DNA of 7,205 bases from Muribaculaceae bacterium (GTDB lineage: Bacteria > Bacteroidota > Bacteroidia > Bacteroidales > Muribaculaceae), in NCBI GenBank assembly GCA_016287065.1, contig JAEEVB010000122.1, positions 1 to 7,205 of the forward strand, given 5' to 3'. Shown here one piece after another: positions 1-6,055 of this stretch (the stretch's first letter is position 1; each line of letters opens with the position of its first letter). A model generated the notes under the pieces. That model saw nothing but the letters and a program-made list of their open reading frames with translations, was not told the DNA's origin and did not search any database. Both the position numbers and the translations under genes were made by a program.

Positions 1-720
1 CAATACTTCTGCTACGCCTTCCTGAACCTGCCTCACAGCATGAATGGCAACGGTATCGTGACCATCGGGCTGGTGTATGTGGAAACGGGCAACATTGCCT
101 CGAAGGTGAACTACGAGGGCGAGATTGTGGTGACCAGCGATGGTCAGCGTCAAATTATCGGTCGCAACACCAATGCCACCAACGGCATTCTTGACTCCCG
201 CATCAAGGAGTATGCTCAGGGCATTGGCTACTTGCATATCCCCACCAAGGAGGAACTCGATGCCGAGAAGGAGGCTGCCGAGGAAGAAGCCGCCAAGAAG
301 GAACTGGAAGGCCCCGCTAATGCCGACCGCCGCTGGCTGCACGACAATGCCGGCGCTCTTGAGGCGCTTGAGAGCGGTGAAGAGGTGCACACTGCTGTGA
401 CCAGTTACGACAAGAGCACGCCGCTGTTCAAGGCCGAGGATTTCCAGAGCAAAATCAATAGTCCTGGTTATGTGGTGTTCTTGGGCAAGAACGGTGTGGT
501 GTATGCTTTCAACAAGTCGACCGATGCCAACTTTGTGGTTTATGCAGGCGGCAGCAAGGCCACGCAGATTGGTTTTGAGAACTCGGAGAAAGGCATCCTG
601 AACATTCGCACCGCCAATGGCGGCCGACTGCAATACGACCTGGTGAACCACACCATCAAGAAGCGTGGCGGCGATGCCAGCGACAATAGCAAGCCTGCAG
701 AGGTGAAACGCGAAGAATAA
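1..720 (+). CDS. Unrecognised protein, C-terminal part (start lies outside the window)
   Basis: The reading frame is open from base 1 (first codons read QYFCYAFLNLPHS) to a TAA at 718-720, so the true start lies upstream and the ATG at 40 is probably internal. I do not recognise a family. The visible 239 residues have three parts. The first is a beta-rich segment with alternating hydrophobic residues (GIVTIGLVYVETG). The second, around visible residues 83-103, is a highly charged Glu/Lys/Ala stretch that should form a helix or a short coiled coil. The third is a beta-rich half containing GYVVFLGKNGVVYAF and YAGGSKATQIGFE. The tail is hydrophilic and charged. No signal peptide can be judged without the N-terminus. 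The next gene starts 8 bases after the stop, which suggests cotranscription and perhaps a joint function. That the frame is a real gene is well supported by composition and by the neighbouring gene start; its function is unknown. Confidence 0.75.
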   Translation, partial: QYFCYAFLNLPHSMNGNGIVTIGLVYVETGNIASKVNYEGEIVVTSDGQRQIIGRNTNATNGILDSRIKEYAQGIGYLHIPTKEELDAEKEAAEEEAAKKELEGPANADRRWLHDNAGALEALESGEEVHTAVTSYDKSTPLFKAEDFQSKINSPGYVVFLGKNGVVYAFNKSTDANFVVYAGGSKATQIGFENSEKGILNIRTANGGRLQYDLVNHTIKKRGGDASDNSKPAEVKREE

Positions 721-728
721 CAACACCG

Positions 729-1172
729 ATGAGCCGAAATCTCGCTCAACTCATCGCCGCAAAGAAAGTGACCCCGCGGGTCATGGCACTGATGCAGCAG
801 CCTGCCGTCGAGGCAATAGAGCAGTTGCGTGAAGGCTATAGCAACGATGCGGGTTTGCTCACCGACAAGTCGTTCGTGTTCAGCGACGACATGAAAAGCG
901 TGACGGTGATTCCTGCGGTTGGAGGCACGGCTACCGAGCGCGACGACATTCAGGCCTATGGCGATGCACTGCTCAATGCGCTCATCAGCACTCCGGCACG
1001 CCCCAAGCGGCTCATGGCCATAGCGCAATCATGCATCAATGGCGAGATTGAAGAACTCGATGACTTGCTCTTGCAGCTCGAGAAGCGGGTGAGCAACACC
1101 ATCTATGTTCCGCTCATTGTGATAGTGCTTGCATTGCTCGTGTTGTTGTGGTGCCTGAACCGCTTTGGCTAA
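729..1172 (+). CDS. Small hypothetical protein with a C-terminal membrane anchor
   Basis: This 147-residue protein starts at ATG 729, 8 bases after the preceding stop, and ends at TAA 1170-1172. I cannot name a family. The first roughly 120 residues are soluble and mainly helical (for example PAVEAIEQLREGY and EIEELDDLLLQLEKRV). They are followed by one strongly hydrophobic segment at about residues 125-143 (VPLIVIVLALLVLLWCL) and only a few residues after it (NRFG). There is no N-terminal signal peptide, so the topology looks tail-anchored, with the main domain in the cytoplasm. That topology is inferred from hydrophobicity alone. The tight spacing suggests an operon with the gene upstream and possibly the GNAT-like gene 27 bases downstream. 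The long minus-strand frame over this gene is a codon-aligned shadow. Confidence 0.7.
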   Translation: MSRNLAQLIAAKKVTPRVMALMQQPAVEAIEQLREGYSNDAGLLTDKSFVFSDDMKSVTVIPAVGGTATERDDIQAYGDALLNALISTPARPKRLMAIAQSCINGEIEELDDLLLQLEKRVSNTIYVPLIVIVLALLVLLWCLNRFG

Positions 1173-1199
1173 GATATGAACAACTAAAACAAATCCTAT

Positions 1200-2333
1200 A
1201 TGTCAGTAGAAATTAGAGAAATAAAGCCGGTGAAATCACAACTGCTCAAGTTTGTGCATTTCCCCATCGATGAGCTGTATCGCGACAGCAAGTGCTATGT
1301 GCCGGCGCTCATTAGTGACGAACTGGGTACGCTGTTGCCCGACAAGAACCCGGCATTCGACTTTTGCGAGAGCGTCTATTACATGGCCTACCGCGACGGG
1401 AAGCCTGTGGGCCGCATTGCCGGCATCATCAACCGTGTGGTGAACGAACGCACCGGCAAACAAGAAGGCCGCTTTGGCTATATCGACTTTATCGACGACA
1501 ACGAGGTGGTGGATGCGCTGATCGACGCCGTGGTGCAGTGGGCCAAGGGCAAAGGCATGAACACGCTCACAGGACCGCTGGGATTCACCGACATGGATCC
1601 CGAAGGCTGCCTTGTGGAGGGATTCGACGAACTGGGCACGCAGGCCACAATCTATAATTATCCCTATTACCACCAGCATTTTGAGCGACTGGGGTTTGCC
1701 AAAGATGCCGACTGGATTGAGTTCAAGATTAATGTGCCCAAGGAGATTCCTGAAAAGATGCAGCGCATTGCCGACATCGTGAAGTCGCGCTTCGGGTTGC
1801 GCACAGTGAGATGCACAAGTCGTAAGGAACTGGTCGACAACTATGGAAAAGCACTGTTCCGCCTCATCAACGAGGCCTACGACGACCTGTTTGGCTACTG
1901 CCCGCTCACCGACAAGCAAATTGATCACTACATTAAGCAATATCTGCCCATGTTGCCCCTCGACCATATTTGTGTGATTGTCGACAGCAACGATGTGCTG
2001 GTGGGTGTGGGCATTTCCATCCCTTCGCTCTCCAATGCACTCATCAAGTGCCGCGGCCGTTATCTGCCCATGGGCTGGTATCACCTGCTTCGTGCCATCC
2101 ATAGCAAGACCAATATCGTGGACCTGATGCTGGTGGCCATCAAGCCCGAGTACCAGAGCAAGGGCGTGAATGCACTGCTGTTTACCGACCTCATCCCTGT
2201 GTTCAACGCTCATGGCTATGAGTATGCCGAGACCAATGTGGAGCTGGAGTCGAACCAGAATGTGCAGAAGCAGTGGCAATACTTCGACCTGGTGCAACAC
2301 AAGCGCCGCAGGGCCTATACCAAAGAGATTTGA
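1200..2333 (+). CDS. GNAT-like protein with two lobes, YghO-like
   Basis: A 377-residue protein starting at ATG 1200, preceded by the A-rich stretch typical of Bacteroidetes start sites. The C-terminal half has the clearest acyl-CoA-binding signature of the GCN5-related N-acetyltransferase fold: a hydrophobic strand VDLMLVAIKPEY followed by QSKGVNALLF (residues 319-328), which matches the Q/R-x-x-G-x-G/A loop and following helix. The N-terminal half also looks GNAT-like: YYMAYRDGKPVGRIAGIINR (60-79) resembles the central beta-hairpin, and GYIDFIDDNEVVDALIDAVV leads to QWAKGKGMNTLTGPLGF (113-129). This suggests a tandem or pseudo-dimeric fold, as I recall for the poorly characterised E. coli YghO family. 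The substrate is unknown. It lies 37 bases upstream of pgi with no visible terminator between, so the two may be cotranscribed. The GNAT assignment is fairly secure; any specific reaction would be a guess. Confidence 0.8.
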   Translation: MSVEIREIKPVKSQLLKFVHFPIDELYRDSKCYVPALISDELGTLLPDKNPAFDFCESVYYMAYRDGKPVGRIAGIINRVVNERTGKQEGRFGYIDFIDDNEVVDALIDAVVQWAKGKGMNTLTGPLGFTDMDPEGCLVEGFDELGTQATIYNYPYYHQHFERLGFAKDADWIEFKINVPKEIPEKMQRIADIVKSRFGLRTVRCTSRKELVDNYGKALFRLINEAYDDLFGYCPLTDKQIDHYIKQYLPMLPLDHICVIVDSNDVLVGVGISIPSLSNALIKCRGRYLPMGWYHLLRAIHSKTNIVDLMLVAIKPEYQSKGVNALLFTDLIPVFNAHGYEYAETNVELESNQNVQKQWQYFDLVQHKRRRAYTKEI

Positions 2334-2370
2334 AATACAAAACATCAATAATCTAACCGATATAAGAACT

Positions 2371-3699
2371 ATGAGTAATTCGATTCAAGTTTTCAATAAG
2401 TATGCTTTCGGTGAAGTCACCGAGCAGCAAGTGAACGCTATGATGCCCGAAGCCGAACAGGCGCTTGAGGTGCTTGAGAAGGGTAATGGAGCTGGCAATG
2501 ATTTCCTGGGTTGGTTGCATCTGCCCAGCAGCATCACCGCCGAGGAACTCGCCGACATTGAGGAAACTGCCAGCAAGTTGCGCACCACATGCGAGTATGT
2601 TGTGGTGGTGGGTATCGGCGGCAGTTATCTGGGCGCCAAGGCTGCCATCGAAGCACTGAGCGACTGCTTTGCCCCCTATAAGGCCGACCACACGGCCAAG
2701 GTGCTCTTTGCCGGCAATAACATAGGCGAGGACTACCTGCACGACCTGATGACGCTGCTCACCGACCGCCGCTTTGGTATCGTGGTAATTTCCAAGTCGG
2801 GAACTACCACCGAGCCTGCCATCGCCTTCCGTCTGCTCAAGGACCTGCTCGAGAAGCAGGTGGGCAAGGCCATTGCCTCGAAGCGCATCGTGGCTATCAC
2901 CGATGCCCGCAAGGGTGCTTTGCGCAACCTCGCAACTCAAGAGGGCTACAAGACCTATGTGATTCCCGACAATGTGGGCGGCCGTTTCTCGGTGCTCACG
3001 CCAGTGGGCCTGCTGCCCATTGCCATCGCGGGCTTCGACATCAAGGAACTCGTGGCAGGCGCTGTAGAGGTAGAGCAAGGCTGCAACTGCGCCATTCTCA
3101 CCTATGCCGCCACACGCAATGCCCTGTATCGCGCGGGCAAGAAGATTGAGTTGCTGGTCAACTTCAATCCCAAGCTGCATTACCTGGCCGAGTGGTGGAA
3201 ACAGCTCTATGGCGAGAGCGAGGGTAAGGGCGGCAAAGGCATCTTCCCTGCAGCCGTCGACTTCTCGACCGACCTGCACTCGATGGGTCAGTGGATTCAG
3301 GATGGCGAGCGCACCATCTTCGAGACCGTCATATCGGTAGGCGAACAGCAGAACCGCGTGATTATCCCGCACGATGAGGCCGACCTTGACGGACTCAACT
3401 ACATTGCTGGCAAGGATGTGGACTATGTGAACAAGATGGCCGAACTCGGCACTCGCCTGGCTCATGTCGACGGTGGCGTGCCTAACCTGCTCATCACCGT
3501 GCCCGCACTCACCGAGCGTTACCTGGGCATGCTGCTCTACTTCTTTGAGAAGGCCTGTGGCGTGAGCGGCTATATGCTGGGCGTGAATCCCTTTGACCAG
3601 CCCGGCGTGGAAGCCTACAAGAAGAATATGTTTGCTTTGCTCAGCAAGCCCGGCTATGAGGAAGCAAGTGCTGCCTTGCAAGAGAAACTGCGCCGCTAA
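2371..3699 (+). CDS. pgi: Glucose-6-phosphate isomerase
   Basis: This cytoplasmic enzyme interconverts glucose 6-phosphate and fructose 6-phosphate in glycolysis and gluconeogenesis. The 442 residues match the short bacterial (Bacillus-type) form of about 440-450 residues. Visible hallmarks are the sugar-phosphate-binding loops GIGGSYLGAK (81-90) and SKSGTTTEPA (141-150), the first family signature DNVGGRFSVLTPVG (200-213), the catalytic Glu region GESEGKGGKG (281-290), the active-site His in DLHSMGQ (His303), and the second signature GYMLGVNPFDQPGVEAYKK with the catalytic Lys at 417 or 418. All key residues are present, so it should be active. I chose ATG 2371 because MSNSIQVFNKYAF begins the protein at the expected length; the frame is open further upstream only where it overlaps the GNAT gene. 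No separate promoter is recognisable in the 37-base gap. A strong hairpin follows the stop. Confidence 0.97.
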   Translation: MSNSIQVFNKYAFGEVTEQQVNAMMPEAEQALEVLEKGNGAGNDFLGWLHLPSSITAEELADIEETASKLRTTCEYVVVVGIGGSYLGAKAAIEALSDCFAPYKADHTAKVLFAGNNIGEDYLHDLMTLLTDRRFGIVVISKSGTTTEPAIAFRLLKDLLEKQVGKAIASKRIVAITDARKGALRNLATQEGYKTYVIPDNVGGRFSVLTPVGLLPIAIAGFDIKELVAGAVEVEQGCNCAILTYAATRNALYRAGKKIELLVNFNPKLHYLAEWWKQLYGESEGKGGKGIFPAAVDFSTDLHSMGQWIQDGERTIFETVISVGEQQNRVIIPHDEADLDGLNYIAGKDVDYVNKMAELGTRLAHVDGGVPNLLITVPALTERYLGMLLYFFEKACGVSGYMLGVNPFDQPGVEAYKKNMFALLSKPGYEEASAALQEKLRR

Positions 3700-3742
3700 G
3701 GCCGCACTTCAAGGCACAAATATTCACACAATATCAAGAGCG

Positions 3743-3777
3743 TGAGGTCCTGCATGCAGGGCCTCATTCTTTCTTTT
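3743..3777 (+). terminator. Rho-independent terminator after pgi
   Basis: A near-perfect inverted repeat spans 3743-3766 (TGAGGTCCTGCA paired with TGCAGGGCCTCA, one T-G wobble). It has a GCATGC core that supplies the loop and is followed by the pyrimidine-rich ATTCTTTCTTTT. It lies about 45 bases after the pgi stop and before the MATE gene promoter, so it closes the upstream transcription unit. The U-tract is interrupted by C, so termination may be incomplete. Confidence 0.8.
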
Positions 3778-3789
3778 ATGTGTGAACTG

Positions 3790-3820
3790 TTTTCCATGTG
3801 AATAATAAGTAGTAACTTTG
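3790..3820 (+). promoter_or_regulatory. Bacteroidetes-type promoter of the MATE gene
   Basis: A TAACTTTG box at 3813-3820 matches the Bacteroidetes -7 consensus TAnnTTTG. Nineteen bases upstream of it is a TTTT at 3790-3793, in the place of the -33 TTTG element, so the -33 match is weak. The expected transcript start is within a few bases after 3820, giving a leader of about 25 bases before ATG 3850. The site lies just downstream of the pgi terminator, as expected for an independent unit. Confidence 0.65.
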
Positions 3821-3849
3821 CCCCGATTTTTCAAAAAGCAAAGTCAAGA

Positions 3850-5220
3850 ATGAGCCAAGCTGAACGACTGAATGAACTTGCCAATGCCCCTGTGGGACGC
3901 CTGCTGTGGAAATACAGCGTGCCTGCCGTGGTGGGCATTGTGGTGATGTCGCTCTACAACATCATCGACCGCATCTTCATCGGTCAGGGCGTGGGTCCTG
4001 ATGCCATTGCCGGCCTTGCTATCACCTTCCCGGTGATGAATGTGAGTGCTGCATTTGGTGTGCTGGTGGGAGTGGGTGCAGCTTCGCGCATCTCTATCGT
4101 GCTGGGTAGGGGCCACAAGCGCATGGCCGAGCACATACTGGGCAACAGCATCGTGATGACGCTGGTGTTCGGCACCTTCTACATAGCCATGTTCGGCATT
4201 TTCATGGACCCCATCCTGCGCCTGTTCGGGGCGAGCGATGTGTCGTTGCCTTATGCGCGCGACTTCATGTTATGGATTCTTCCAGGTCTCTTGTTCAACA
4301 ACCTCACCTATTCTTATAATAATGTGATGCGTGCCACGGGCTATCCCACCAAGGCCATGATCACCATGTTCATTGGTGCGGGCCTGAATATCATATTGGC
4401 GCCCATATTCATCTTCTGGTTTGGTTGGGGTATCAAGGGTGCTGCCATTGCCACCGATATTGCTATGGGCACTTCGATGGTGTTTGTCATGGCGCACTTC
4501 TTCAACAAGAAGAGTCTCATTCACTTCACCCCGGGCACCTATCGCCTGCGGGCCGATGTGTTGATTCCCATCTTTGCCATTGGTGCCGCCCCGTGTATCG
4601 TGAACACGGCCGGTTGCGTGATTAATGCAGTCATCAACCACAAGGTGTTCGACTATGGTGGCGATGCGGCCGTGGCGGCCATTAGCATCTTTACTTCGGT
4701 CACGGGTTTGCTGGTAACTTTTGTGATTGGTGTCTGTCAAGGCATGCAGCCCATTGTGGGCTATAACTATGGTGCTCGACGCTATCATCGCCTCAAGCGT
4801 GCCTTCTGGCTCTCGGTGGGCGTGTGCACACTCATTTGTGCCTTGGGCAGTATTACCTGCGAGGTGGCGCCGGGCCTGATTGCGCGCATGTTTACCACCG
4901 ATGGCCCCCTCATTCGCGAGACCATAAACGCCCTGCACCTCACCATCTGGATGTTCTGGGCAGTAGGATTCCAGATTGTCGCCACTAATTTCTTCCAATC
5001 GATAGGCGCGGCAGGGAAGTCCATTTTCATGAGCCTCACGCGCCAGGTCATCTTCCTGCTGCCTCTGCTGTTCACTCTGCCCTCGTTGTGGCAACTCAAC
5101 GGCGTGTGGCTCTCCTTCCCTATCAGCGACATGTTTGCCACCCTCGTGGCCGCCATCCTCGTGTGGATAGAAGTCCGCAAAATCAACACCTGGGTCCGTC
5201 CCCAGCCCTCCACCAACTAA
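3850..5220 (+). CDS. MATE-family multidrug/sodium antiporter
   Basis: This 456-residue inner-membrane protein belongs to the multidrug and toxic compound extrusion family (NorM/DinF/MepA type), which exports cationic drugs or metabolites in exchange for Na+ or H+. The length is typical, and hydrophobic segments run through the whole protein, consistent with 12 helices in two six-helix lobes. Recognisable features are the first-helix motif around VPAVVGIVVMSLYNIIDRIFIGQGVG (split here only by my reading of helix 1 and loop), SAAFGVLVGVGAASRISIVLGRG, the SYNNVMRATGYPTKAM region that follows helix 4, and, in the second lobe, GVCQGMQPIVGYNYGARRY, a strongly conserved MATE segment. It starts at ATG 3850 behind its own promoter and ends at TAA 5218-5220, convergent with the SH3b gene 39 bases away. 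The substrate cannot be read from the sequence. Confidence 0.93.
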   Translation: MSQAERLNELANAPVGRLLWKYSVPAVVGIVVMSLYNIIDRIFIGQGVGPDAIAGLAITFPVMNVSAAFGVLVGVGAASRISIVLGRGHKRMAEHILGNSIVMTLVFGTFYIAMFGIFMDPILRLFGASDVSLPYARDFMLWILPGLLFNNLTYSYNNVMRATGYPTKAMITMFIGAGLNIILAPIFIFWFGWGIKGAAIATDIAMGTSMVFVMAHFFNKKSLIHFTPGTYRLRADVLIPIFAIGAAPCIVNTAGCVINAVINHKVFDYGGDAAVAAISIFTSVTGLLVTFVIGVCQGMQPIVGYNYGARRYHRLKRAFWLSVGVCTLICALGSITCEVAPGLIARMFTTDGPLIRETINALHLTIWMFWAVGFQIVATNFFQSIGAAGKSIFMSLTRQVIFLLPLLFTLPSLWQLNGVWLSFPISDMFATLVAAILVWIEVRKINTWVRPQPSTN

Positions 5221-5259
5221 TCACAGCCAAAAGGCGGGGGATTTGTTATTGGGGGATGG

Positions 5260-5652
5260 CTATTTTAGGTAGCCTTTGCCTTTGCACTTGCGGCAAGTGA
5301 TGAGATCGATGTCAATCTCTCCTATGTTTTCGTTTTTTGTTCCTCCACATGTGGGGCAAACCTTAACTGGGCGCAAATATTTCTGTGATACCCAGCCGTC
5401 TCTTTCGTCACCGCCCCATTCCTGTGGTCCGTTGATGAGACAGAATCCATTCTTCTTCTGCCCACGATCCAACACGACATCGCCTTTTGACATCTGCCGT
5501 TTGTGGCCGGCGCCATTATCCATAACGGGGTATTTGATGCCTGCTCCAGTGCGAATGTTCACATGATTGCCAGTGCACACATAGCCTTTTTGCTGCGCAT
5601 TTACGGTAAAGATTGCCAATATAGCAACCAATAAGAGTGTCAGTTTTTTCAT
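5260..5652 (-). CDS. Secreted SH3b-domain protein with a DnaJ-like CxxCxG pair
   Basis: A 130-residue protein on the minus strand, starting at ATG 5652-5650. The N-terminus MKKLTLLLVAILAIFTVNAQ is a classical signal peptide with predicted cleavage after Ala19, or after Gln20. Residues about 23-95 look like a bacterial SH3 (SH3b/SH3_3) domain: GYVCTGNHVNIRTGAGIKYPV is the typical opening (VNIRTGAG), and DGWVSQKYLRPV is the typical closing strand (GWVSxxYL). The C-terminal 30 residues contain CPTCGG (99-104) and CRKCKGKG (120-127), two CxxCxG motifs like the zinc-finger repeats of DnaJ. A metal-binding knuckle or a disulfide-bonded module is therefore possible. Bacterial SH3b domains usually bind peptidoglycan or other cell-wall ligands; the role here is unknown. 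The gene lies in a low-GC block and has its own strong promoter. Domain calls are firm for the signal peptide and SH3b, moderate for metal binding. Confidence 0.85.
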   Translation of the reverse strand: MKKLTLLLVAILAIFTVNAQQKGYVCTGNHVNIRTGAGIKYPVMDNGAGHKRQMSKGDVVLDRGQKKNGFCLINGPQEWGGDERDGWVSQKYLRPVKVCPTCGGTKNENIGEIDIDLITCRKCKGKGYLK

Positions 5653-5707
5653 TGATCAATATTTTTAATGTGGGTGAATAAACTATTTGTCAACTTCAGT
5701 ATGATTG

Positions 5708-5739
5708 CAAAGATAAGGATTTTTTCGTTTTTAGCAAGT
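5708..5739 (-). promoter_or_regulatory. Bacteroidetes-type promoter of the SH3b gene
   Basis: Read on the minus strand, TATCTTTG (5715-5708) is an exact match to the -7 consensus TAnnTTTG. A TTG (5737-5735, within ACTTGC) lies about 19 bases upstream at the -33 position. Transcription should start near 5702, giving a leader of about 50 bases before ATG 5652. The same TATCTTTG octamer appears in the tRNA promoter on the other strand. Confidence 0.75.
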
Positions 5740-5863
5740 CTGCCAATCAATTAATCAACCCTTGTGGCAAAAATAACCACTTCACTCAGCGGCCCTTCAA
5801 TATCCTTGCTAGAAGAACCATGTCTGATAATTGAGCCAAAAACTGAAAAAATGGGGTTGTGTG

Positions 5864-5893
5864 TTGGTGTTTGTCAATTATTTTGTATCTTTG
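5864..5893 (+). promoter_or_regulatory. Promoter of the tRNA-Pro gene
   Basis: TATCTTTG at 5886-5893 matches the Bacteroidetes -7 consensus exactly. A TTG at 5864-5866 lies 19 bases upstream at the -33 position. The predicted transcript start is near 5900, about 17 bases before the mature tRNA 5' end. The tRNA therefore appears to be a single-gene unit. Confidence 0.75.
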
Positions 5894-5916
5894 CAGTCGC
5901 AAAAGCGAAAAATGTT

Positions 5917-5990
5917 CGGGGTGTAGCGCAGTTGGTTAGCGCGCCACGTTCGGGACGTGGAGGTCGGAAGTTCGAATCCTCTCACCCCGA
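5917..5990 (+). tRNA. tRNA-Pro, anticodon CGG
   Basis: A 74-base cloverleaf can be folded by hand. The acceptor stem is CGGGGTG/CACCCCG with discriminator A at 5990. The D arm is GCGC/GCGC with a GTTGGTTA loop. The anticodon stem is CCACG/CGTGG with loop TTCGGGA, giving anticodon CGG, which reads the proline codon CCG. The T loop is TTCGAAT. The following bases are CAA, so the CCA end is not fully encoded and must be added after transcription, as is usual in Bacteroidetes. The T stem GGAAG/CCTCT contains an A-C mismatch (positions 52-62 in standard numbering) and a terminal G-T pair, which is unusual. It has its own promoter upstream and a hairpin terminator downstream. Confidence 0.95.
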
Positions 5991-5996
5991 CAATTA

Positions 5997-6037
5997 AAGG
6001 CAACAGATTGTATATCAATCCGTTGCCTTGTTTTTTT
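5997..6037 (+). terminator. Terminator of the tRNA gene, possibly used from both sides
   Basis: The stem AAGGCAAC/GTTGCCTT (8 bp), an A-C mismatch and a further GATTG/CAATC (5 bp) enclose a TATAT loop. They are followed by G and seven T (6031-6037). This is a good rho-independent terminator for the tRNA, which ends 6 bases earlier. The hairpin also lies 19 bases beyond the stop of the minus-strand BRO-N gene. In that direction it is followed only by TTTAATT, so it may stop that transcript less efficiently. Confidence 0.85.
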
Positions 6038-6055
6038 GATGCTATATAAATGATT

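Noticed and set aside
2170..2370. Upstream start for pgi giving a 509-residue product
   Set aside because: The extra residues overlap the GNAT gene in another frame and have no family support. The start at 2371 gives the normal family length and N-terminus.
1236..5094. Long open minus-strand frames opposite the GNAT, pgi and MATE genes (1236-2348, 2353-3681, 4270-5094), with a similar one at 540-1028 over the tail-anchored gene
   Set aside because: All are codon-aligned with the sense genes. Stops there need the sense codons TTA, CTA or TCA, which G/C-rich genes avoid. The sense proteins are clearly recognisable or better supported, and the antisense products resemble nothing.
5651..5660. 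ATTGATCAAT palindrome overlapping the SH3b start codon, as a possible operator
   Set aside because: A single ten-base A/T-rich palindrome without a second copy or a nearby regulator is not enough evidence.
5740..5863. Search of the gap between the SH3b promoter and the tRNA promoter for small genes or RNA elements
   Set aside because: Only short A/T-rich repeats (AATCAATTAATCAA) and weak hairpins are seen; nothing supports a gene or riboswitch.
5764..5997. Plus-strand frame reading VRGVAQLVSAPRSGRGGRKFESS
   Set aside because: This is the well-known false translation of a tRNA gene; the tRNA-Pro lies in the same bases.
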